A DNA stretch of 19,910 nucleotides from Bdellovibrionaceae bacterium UBA2466 (GTDB taxonomy: Bacteria; Bdellovibrionota; FAC87; UBA2466), in assembly GCA_002342225.1 (NCBI GenBank), contig DDPO01000089.1, forward strand, positions 1 to 19,910, read 5' to 3'. The notes below the pieces were generated by a model, which made no database searches, was not told the DNA's origin, and saw only the letters and a program-made list of their open reading frames with translations. The translations under genes were made by a program, and so were the position numbers. How positions within the stretch are numbered: position 1 is the stretch's first letter; each line of letters begins with the position of its first letter. Positions 15,721 through 19,910 of the stretch are shown here, in pieces.

Positions 15721-16911
15721 ATGAACCGGATGAAATTAAAACTTTTTAGAAGTGCCTTTTTGCCTTTGCTTCTATCAGCGATTCTACTTTTGCCCGCACA
15801 GAGCTTTGCGAAGGAGTCGATTTATCATTTTGATTTTAAAAAGGGTGCTTATTTCGGAGAAATGTACCACGTGGCACTGGCTCTTTTAGCTGATAAAGAG
15901 GCCTATGTTTATTTGCCCTTCCTTAGTGAATTCAAGGAAGTTCCCTCCGATGAACAATTAAAAAACCTCGAAGCGATTCCTGAGGCTAGACAAGCACTCA
16001 ATATTTACGGATTTTTTAAGCAGATCGGACTTACAACGAGAATTATTCGAGGAAATACCCTAATTCCAAGGACCGGTTATAAGGTTTTAGGACTTATCGG
16101 GAAAACTAAGCCGGATGGCTCTGGAAAATTTTTTGCACCCGTTGTGAGCCCTCTGGCTGACAGTACACAGGCATTTGAGAGGTTTGTTTACGGTGATCCC
16201 GATGAAACTCTTAAAAAAGCAGTTCTGCTTTTTAATCGGTCGGGAACGGACCCCCCAAATGAAGTAAAGCAATTTGCTCAGGAAGAAATACTAAACAAGC
16301 GTACAGACTCAAAACCCCTCCTAGCCATTTGGAATCGACAAGATCCTTCGTATCAAACGGAAAGGAATATGTCGCAAGAGACGCTGAGAACGTTATTGAG
16401 CGAATCTATTCTAAGAGGTTATCTACCTATGATCTTGGGCCCACCTGTAGATCCTTCATGGAAAGACGTCCACCATTTAATTAAAGATGGAAAAGTTTTG
16501 AATATGACCGAGCTCTGGAAAAAACAATTATTCGATGACTGGAATACTCAAGTCACTCGTCAGCTTGATCTTTTTCGAGAGTTGAAACAACACGGTCATC
16601 TAGTTGGGCAAATCGGCATGAAAGGAGGGGCGCTCGATGGTCCCGCATTAGCCGCAGGGTTGCCAACGATAGAGCTTGTTATACCTGAGGATACGATTAA
16701 TAACGGCTCAAAATCGAGGCGAATTTTAAGGTTCGCAAATGCCATTGGAAACATGACTGTACTCGAAGTTGATAGGGCAGGGTCGGTGAGAAATCCTTAC
16801 AACGGAACCCCGGTTGATTGGCTGAAATTAATCACGGACTCGCAAAGTCTAAGAAGAAGTTGTAAACTTCTTTACGAACACTTGGGTTTAAGAATTAAGA
16901 ACACAAAATAA
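15721..16911 (+). CDS. Exported protein of unknown family, possible glycosyltransferase-like C-terminal half
   Basis: The 396-residue protein begins with a clear signal peptide (NRMKLKLFR, a Leu-rich core, cleavage likely after SFA at residue 30). I do not recognise its family. The N-terminal half has Rossmann-like alternation (HVALALLADKEAYVYLPF). The second half contains YLPMILGPPVDPSW and GQIGMKGGALDGPALAAGLPTIEL, which resembles the donor-side segment of GT-B glycosyltransferases (a Gly-rich turn before an AAGLPTI strand); this is a resemblance only. If it is a glycosyltransferase, an exported one without a membrane anchor would be unusual, because nucleotide sugars are cytoplasmic. It is divergent from the PhyH gene across 83 bp and is followed 12 nt later by a small secreted protein, with which it may be co-transcribed. 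A second in-frame ATG at 15730 is an alternative start. Confidence 0.7.
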   Translation: MNRMKLKLFRSAFLPLLLSAILLLPAQSFAKESIYHFDFKKGAYFGEMYHVALALLADKEAYVYLPFLSEFKEVPSDEQLKNLEAIPEARQALNIYGFFKQIGLTTRIIRGNTLIPRTGYKVLGLIGKTKPDGSGKFFAPVVSPLADSTQAFERFVYGDPDETLKKAVLLFNRSGTDPPNEVKQFAQEEILNKRTDSKPLLAIWNRQDPSYQTERNMSQETLRTLLSESILRGYLPMILGPPVDPSWKDVHHLIKDGKVLNMTELWKKQLFDDWNTQVTRQLDLFRELKQHGHLVGQIGMKGGALDGPALAAGLPTIELVIPEDTINNGSKSRRILRFANAIGNMTVLEVDRAGSVRNPYNGTPVDWLKLITDSQSLRRSCKLLYEHLGLRIKNTK

Positions 16912-16923
16912 ATTTTGAGAATT

Positions 16924-17172
16924 ATGAAAAAACTAATCCTTCTATCGATGTTTTACTCCTCTATTTCAGGTTTTTCTGTAGACAAATCTCCTCTAGAAAA
17001 GCTCGAAAATGATTTTCAAGAAGTGGCAAAAGAGAAAATAGAAGATGCTAAAGATTCATTGGAGCGAGTTGGAGATGAAGCAAGAGATTTGCTTAAAAAA
17101 GGTCTTAATGAAGTAGCGGATGGTTTAAACGATCTTGAGAGAAAAGTTCGAAAGATGGCCAATGAAAAATAA
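16924..17172 (+). CDS. Small secreted amphipathic helical protein, 82 aa
   Basis: Start ATG at 16924 is preferred; the in-frame TTG at 16915 would add three residues (four in reading order counting the TTG) and leaves almost no room for a ribosome-binding site after the previous stop. A signal peptide (MKKLILLSMFYSSISGF) is followed by about 62 residues that are nearly all Lys, Glu, Asp, Leu, Ala, Arg and Val, with heptad-like hydrophobic spacing, indicating a single long amphipathic helix or coiled coil. There is no Cys, no lipobox and no Pro after the first mature residues. Similar apolipoprotein-like helices bind membranes or other helices, but no family is recognised. It lies 12 nt after the exported 396-residue protein and could be its partner. 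Confidence 0.7.
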   Translation: MKKLILLSMFYSSISGFSVDKSPLEKLENDFQEVAKEKIEDAKDSLERVGDEARDLLKKGLNEVADGLNDLERKVRKMANEK

Positions 17173-17284
17173 GTTTAAAATTTAAGATGTGTTTCTGTTT
17201 TGAAGCAATGCGGTATCTTTCTTGTTTTAAGTAGTATAAAATTAGAGCTTCAATTCTTAAACTAAACAATCAGGAGAATCTACA

Positions 17285-17725
17285 ATGTTACTTTCAACCA
17301 AGAGAAATCTGGTTCTCGCGGGCCTATTCTTTGTTTCCGTAGGGTTTGTGGGATGCAACAGTAAACAAACTATTCGAGCTAAAGTGAGTGTCATGCGTGC
17401 TGAAGGCGGCAAATTTCTTGCTGTCTCTTCAAGCGCCACAGAGGCTTTAGCATACGACGGTGCGAAAGCCCGTGCTGAAGAGCAGTGTTTCAAAGATGGA
17501 AAAGACTTCGTAGTTGTTAACGAAGAGTCAAAATATCAAGGTGCAGACCAAACTACTAAAGGTATCGCTAGCACGGTATCTACGCTATTTGGAAAAGGCT
17601 CTGACAATAACTCCATCGACGATTATAAAGTTAAAGTAACTTTTAAATGCGAAGGCAAATACACTGGAAAAGGTGCTCCATTTCCAGAAACTCTCGATTT
17701 GTCTGTCCGCTCTACAACATTCTAA
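17285..17725 (+). CDS. Small lipoprotein, 146 aa
   Basis: AGGAG about 9 nt before the ATG is a strong ribosome-binding site. The lipoprotein signal ends in FVGC, with lipidated Cys24. The mature part has an alanine-rich helix (TEALAYDGAKARAEEQC, about 52-68) leading to FKDGKDFVVVNEES, then VKVTFKCEGKY near residues 119-129, so two further cysteines could form one disulfide. The pattern of a helix with A..KA..xC followed by G-K-x-F-V-V-V strands is seen in several small envelope lipoproteins, but I cannot name the family. The gene stands alone: its own upstream region of about 110 bp and a strong terminator after it make a monocistronic, probably well-expressed unit. Confidence 0.8.
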   Translation: MLLSTKRNLVLAGLFFVSVGFVGCNSKQTIRAKVSVMRAEGGKFLAVSSSATEALAYDGAKARAEEQCFKDGKDFVVVNEESKYQGADQTTKGIASTVSTLFGKGSDNNSIDDYKVKVTFKCEGKYTGKGAPFPETLDLSVRSTTF

Positions 17726-17743
17726 TAAAACTTATCTCATTCG

Positions 17744-17776
17744 AAAGGGTCGCGACGAAGCTCGCGGCCCTTTGTT
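17744..17776 (+). terminator. Strong intrinsic terminator of the lipoprotein gene
   Basis: AAAGGGTCGCGA (17744-17755) pairs with TCGCGGCCCTTT (17762-17773) over 12 bp with one G-U pair, loop CGAAGC, followed by TTTGTTT. It starts 19 nt after the lipoprotein stop. The SDR gene on the other strand ends 6 nt beyond it; the reverse strand lacks a T-run, so it probably works mainly for the + strand. Confidence 0.88.
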
Positions 17777-17778
17777 TA

Positions 17779-18549
17779 TCAACAAGTCCACCCACCATCG
17801 ATGGTTAATGTTTGCCCCGTCATGTAAGAAGCTCCCTCTGAACAGAGCCAAACAACAGCACTCGCGATTTCATCTGGCTCACCAAATCGACTTAAAGGTA
17901 TAGCTTGCAATAAATCCGCACGTAGCTCTGGATTTTTCCCAATGTATCTATCGATCATTGGGGTCTGTATCACCCCCGGACAAATGGCATTCACACGAAT
18001 ATTTGATTTTGCAAATTCTAAAGCAGCTGTTCTAGTGAGGCCAATGACTCCGTGTTTCGAGGCAACATAAGAGCCCATGTCTTGAAATCCGATTTGTCCT
18101 GCGATTGAAGCGCAATTCACAATTGTGCCGTGACCCTGTTTTAGCATCTGTCGAAGTTCGTTTTTCATACAAAGCCAAACCCCTTTGAGATTTATTCCTA
18201 AAACATGGTCCCAATTTTCTTCGGTCGAGTCTGTAATGTTAGCTTGGCGACCTTCAACCCCCGCATTATTAAACGCGATGTCGATTTTTCCGAACGTTTT
18301 GACAGTCTCGTTAATAGCTTTTTCTACTTCTTCGGTTTGTGAGACATTGCACTGAATAAAAAGCCCCTCACTTTGAACTTGATGGATTTTTGCTAGAGTC
18401 TCTTTGCCTTTTTCAGCATCGGTATCTATACAAACAACATTTCCCCCAAGTCGAGCAAAAGCGATGGCTGTTGCTTGCCCAATACCCGAAGAGGCTCCTG
18501 TGATGAAGCAAACTTTATTTCTAAAATTAAAGTGAAATCGATCTATCAT
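17779..18549 (-). CDS. Short-chain dehydrogenase/reductase (classical SDR)
   Basis: A 256-residue cytoplasmic oxidoreductase with the complete classical SDR set: TGASSGIG (17-24) for the cofactor, NNAG (94-97), Ser148 in NCASIAG, and Tyr161/Lys165 in SYVASKHG. Asp42 at the end of the second strand (VVCIDTD) favours NAD(H) over NADP(H). PGVIQTPM and SYMTGQTLTIDGGWT at the C-terminus fit the large group with glucose dehydrogenase and 3-oxoacyl-ACP reductase-like enzymes; the substrate is unknown. The start chosen is ATG at 18549; an in-frame TTG at 18567 would add six residues but has no better ribosome-binding site. It is divergent from the aldo/keto reductase gene, and the two may share a regulatory region of about 90 bp. 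Confidence 0.95.
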   Translation of the reverse strand: MIDRFHFNFRNKVCFITGASSGIGQATAIAFARLGGNVVCIDTDAEKGKETLAKIHQVQSEGLFIQCNVSQTEEVEKAINETVKTFGKIDIAFNNAGVEGRQANITDSTEENWDHVLGINLKGVWLCMKNELRQMLKQGHGTIVNCASIAGQIGFQDMGSYVASKHGVIGLTRTAALEFAKSNIRVNAICPGVIQTPMIDRYIGKNPELRADLLQAIPLSRFGEPDEIASAVVWLCSEGASYMTGQTLTIDGGWTC

Positions 18550-18636
18550 GTGAATTTGGGCAAGCAATTTTAAGGCCCAATGGCTGGTTTTAAAAAAAGT
18601 TGAATTCAGCAGAACTAAAACTTAGGATACCGTTCA

Positions 18637-19455
18637 ATGAAATTTTCAATGATCTACGGAACAGCTTGGAAAAAAGAGCAAACTGAGTCGTTAGTCAATT
18701 TGGCTTTGGAAAAAGGTTTTGTTGCTATTGATACTGCTAACCAGCCTAAGCACTATAACGAACCTGCCGTGGGGCAATCGGTTGGAAAATGGCTGCAACT
18801 AGGTCACTCAAGAGAAAAACTATTTATTCAGACGAAGTTCACTCCTGTGGACGGACAGGATCACCGCACTCCTTATAATCGCAATTCCTCAATCACTGAA
18901 CAAGTTAAACAGTCGATTGAAAGTTCGCTCCAGAATTTAAATGTGGATTACGTAGACTCTTATCTTTTGCATGGCCCCTATAATCATCCGAGACTTGGAG
19001 ATGAAGATTGGGAAGTATGGTCTGCAATCGAGCAGGTGTATAAGAACGGACAAACAAAACAAATCGGAATAAGTAATGTGAGTCATTCTCAACTAGCGCA
19101 GCTTATCGAGAGGGCAACGGTTAAACCCACTGTTGTGCAAAATCGATGTTTTGCTCAGACAGGATGGGATTTTCATGTGAGAAAATTGTGCGCTGAGCAT
19201 GGGATCATGTATCAAGGTTTTTCGCTGCTGACAGCGAATCCGTTCGTGATGGAATTTGCTGAAGTTTCGGAGATGGCTAAAAACTACCAAGCTACTCCTG
19301 CACAAATTGTTTTTGCTTTTTCTAGAGAGCTTGGAATGATGCCACTGACGGGAACTACAAATCCCGAGCACATGAGCCAAGACCTGAAATCTAGTGAACT
19401 CACATTAACTTCTTCAGAAGTTGAGTTTATTTTAAAGTGCGCTTTAAATCTTTAA
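18637..19455 (+). CDS. Aldo/keto reductase
   Basis: A 272-residue (alpha/beta)8-barrel NADPH-dependent reductase of carbonyl compounds. The catalytic tetrad is in place: Asp32 in IDTAN, Tyr40 in KHYNE, Lys67 in IQTKF and His112 in LLHGP. GISNVSHSQL near residues 143-152 and PLTGTTNPEHM near 235-245 form the substrate and cofactor pocket; the latter has Thr and Asn where NADPH-binding members often have Ser, Arg and Asn. The length is at the short end of the family. The specific substrate is unknown. It is preceded by AGGA about 10 nt before the ATG and is divergent from the SDR gene, suggesting related redox functions. Confidence 0.93.
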   Translation: MKFSMIYGTAWKKEQTESLVNLALEKGFVAIDTANQPKHYNEPAVGQSVGKWLQLGHSREKLFIQTKFTPVDGQDHRTPYNRNSSITEQVKQSIESSLQNLNVDYVDSYLLHGPYNHPRLGDEDWEVWSAIEQVYKNGQTKQIGISNVSHSQLAQLIERATVKPTVVQNRCFAQTGWDFHVRKLCAEHGIMYQGFSLLTANPFVMEFAEVSEMAKNYQATPAQIVFAFSRELGMMPLTGTTNPEHMSQDLKSSELTLTSSEVEFILKCALNL

Positions 19456-19468
19456 GGCTTTTTAAAAA

Positions 19469-19485
19469 GTAACAATTATTGTCAC
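19469..19485. promoter_or_regulatory. 17-bp near-perfect palindrome, possible operator
   Basis: GTAACAAT-T-ATTGTCAC has arms that match at 7 of 8 positions around a single central base. It overlaps a 12-bp palindrome CTTTTTAAAAAG (19458-19469). An inverted repeat with a 1-bp centre recalls Fur/PerR-type sites in shape, though not in sequence. It lies 190 bp before the Arg/Cys-rich gene and 14 bp after the reductase stop, so an imperfect terminator hairpin is an alternative. ATTCTGACT also occurs twice nearby (19489 and 19541). Confidence 0.3.
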
Positions 19486-19661
19486 TTTATTCTGACTACC
19501 GTCCAACAGATTTCCGTCTGACCAGAGTTAGGTCTGTTCAATTCTGACTCAGATGAAGTTGGTACGTTGATTGCTCTTTGCCCGTGAGCAGTGTTTCTGG
19601 AAGAGACTCCCTGTGAGTTTCAATCCCAGACCGATTTTATTGACCTTGTGGGGGTAGTGAC

Positions 19662-19901
19662 GTGGTTGTTTTAAGAAGTCAGGCTTTCAAAGCTTTAATG
19701 TTGTTAACTTTAGCTCTAGGAGCAGTCCTTCCGAGTCCTGCCGAAGCGGGCGGAAGCCATGGTTGGGCTCCGGTTCGTAGATGCGCGAGACCCTGTGCTC
19801 GAAGATATGTAAGGCCTTGTCGAAAGAGATGCGTTCGAAGAGTGCGTTGTTACACAGTGACTCGTGTCAGATGTCGTGCTCGTTGTAGGCGCGTTTGCTA
19901 G
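19662..19901 (+). CDS. Small secreted Arg/Cys-rich protein, 79 aa
   Basis: No family is recognised. The start is GTG at 19662; GGGGGTAG about 6-8 nt upstream serves as ribosome-binding site, and the N-terminus it gives (VVLRSQAFK, then LMLLTLALGAVL) is a proper signal peptide with cleavage after AEA at residue 29. A later ATG at residue 13 would lose the positive charges. The predicted mature chain of 50 residues has 8 Cys and 17 Arg plus one Lys, with essentially no acidic residue, so it is strongly cationic. Cys spacings are x3, x7, x3, x5, x7, x3, x3. Two adjacent octamers, RPCARRYV and RPCRKRCV (residues 43-58), show an internal duplication, also visible as a 24-bp imperfect repeat in DNA at 19788-19835. 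The coding part is more GC-rich than its surroundings. An even number of cysteines suggests a disulfide-stabilised exported peptide. Confidence 0.7.
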   Translation: MVVLRSQAFKALMLLTLALGAVLPSPAEAGGSHGWAPVRRCARPCARRYVRPCRKRCVRRVRCYTVTRVRCRARCRRVC

Positions 19902-19910
19902 TTAAGTATC

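Noticed and set aside
12167..19910. Second copy of the tRNA-Val 3' end as the far attachment site
   Set aside because: I searched by eye for GTTCGAGTCC and GTGGCGCCCA beyond 12243 and found no convincing copy, so the element's far end, if any, is outside the window or lost.
1..19910. CRISPR array, rRNA or intact insertion sequence
   Set aside because: No regularly spaced direct repeats, no rRNA signature and no transposase with terminal inverted repeats were seen.

Overview
This looks like a chromosomal stretch of a Gram-negative bacterium of mid-range G+C. It has several lipobox lipoproteins, an outer-membrane-barrel-like protein, exported M16 proteases and lipopolysaccharide-type glycosyltransferases. 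The order tpiA-secG-tRNA-Leu(GAG) is shared with proteobacteria. Together with the many exported proteins, this suggests a Bdellovibrio-like lineage (Bdellovibrionota, formerly Deltaproteobacteria), but that placement is an inference from layout and style; no marker gene in the window proves it.

Layout. Positions 1-768: the 3' part of an NDP-sugar epimerase. 1037-6676: an envelope block on the + strand with two lipoproteins, a beta-barrel-like protein with a long charged tail, and two adjacent M16 peptidase subunits, one with the zinc motif and one without. The last four genes are tightly packed and probably form one operon. 6673-8466 (-): an inositol-monophosphatase/HisN-type phosphatase and a YhaM-like OB-HD nuclease. 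8626-12243 (+): a core block of gap-pgk-tpiA-secG followed closely by tRNA-Leu(GAG) and tRNA-Val(CAC).

Just past the tRNA-Val 3' end lies a 5'-truncated tyrosine recombinase, then about 300 bp of apparently non-coding sequence. Next comes a patch of surface-glycan style genes: a GT2 glycosyltransferase, a GT25 glycosyltransferase, a PhyH-like oxygenase with an atypical iron-site motif, and an exported protein of unknown family. Part of this patch is clearly AT-rich. The tRNA, integrase remnant and composition suggest an old integration site, but no second attachment repeat is visible.

16924-19901: a small secreted helical protein, a small lipoprotein with a strong intrinsic terminator, a divergent pair of oxidoreductases (an SDR on -, an aldo/keto reductase on +), and at the end a 79-residue secreted protein extremely rich in Arg and Cys, the most unusual gene in the window.

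The glycolytic enzymes act in consecutive steps and share an operon with the translocon subunit SecG. The envelope block and glycan patch both serve the cell surface, but no single pathway linking them can be read from the sequence.
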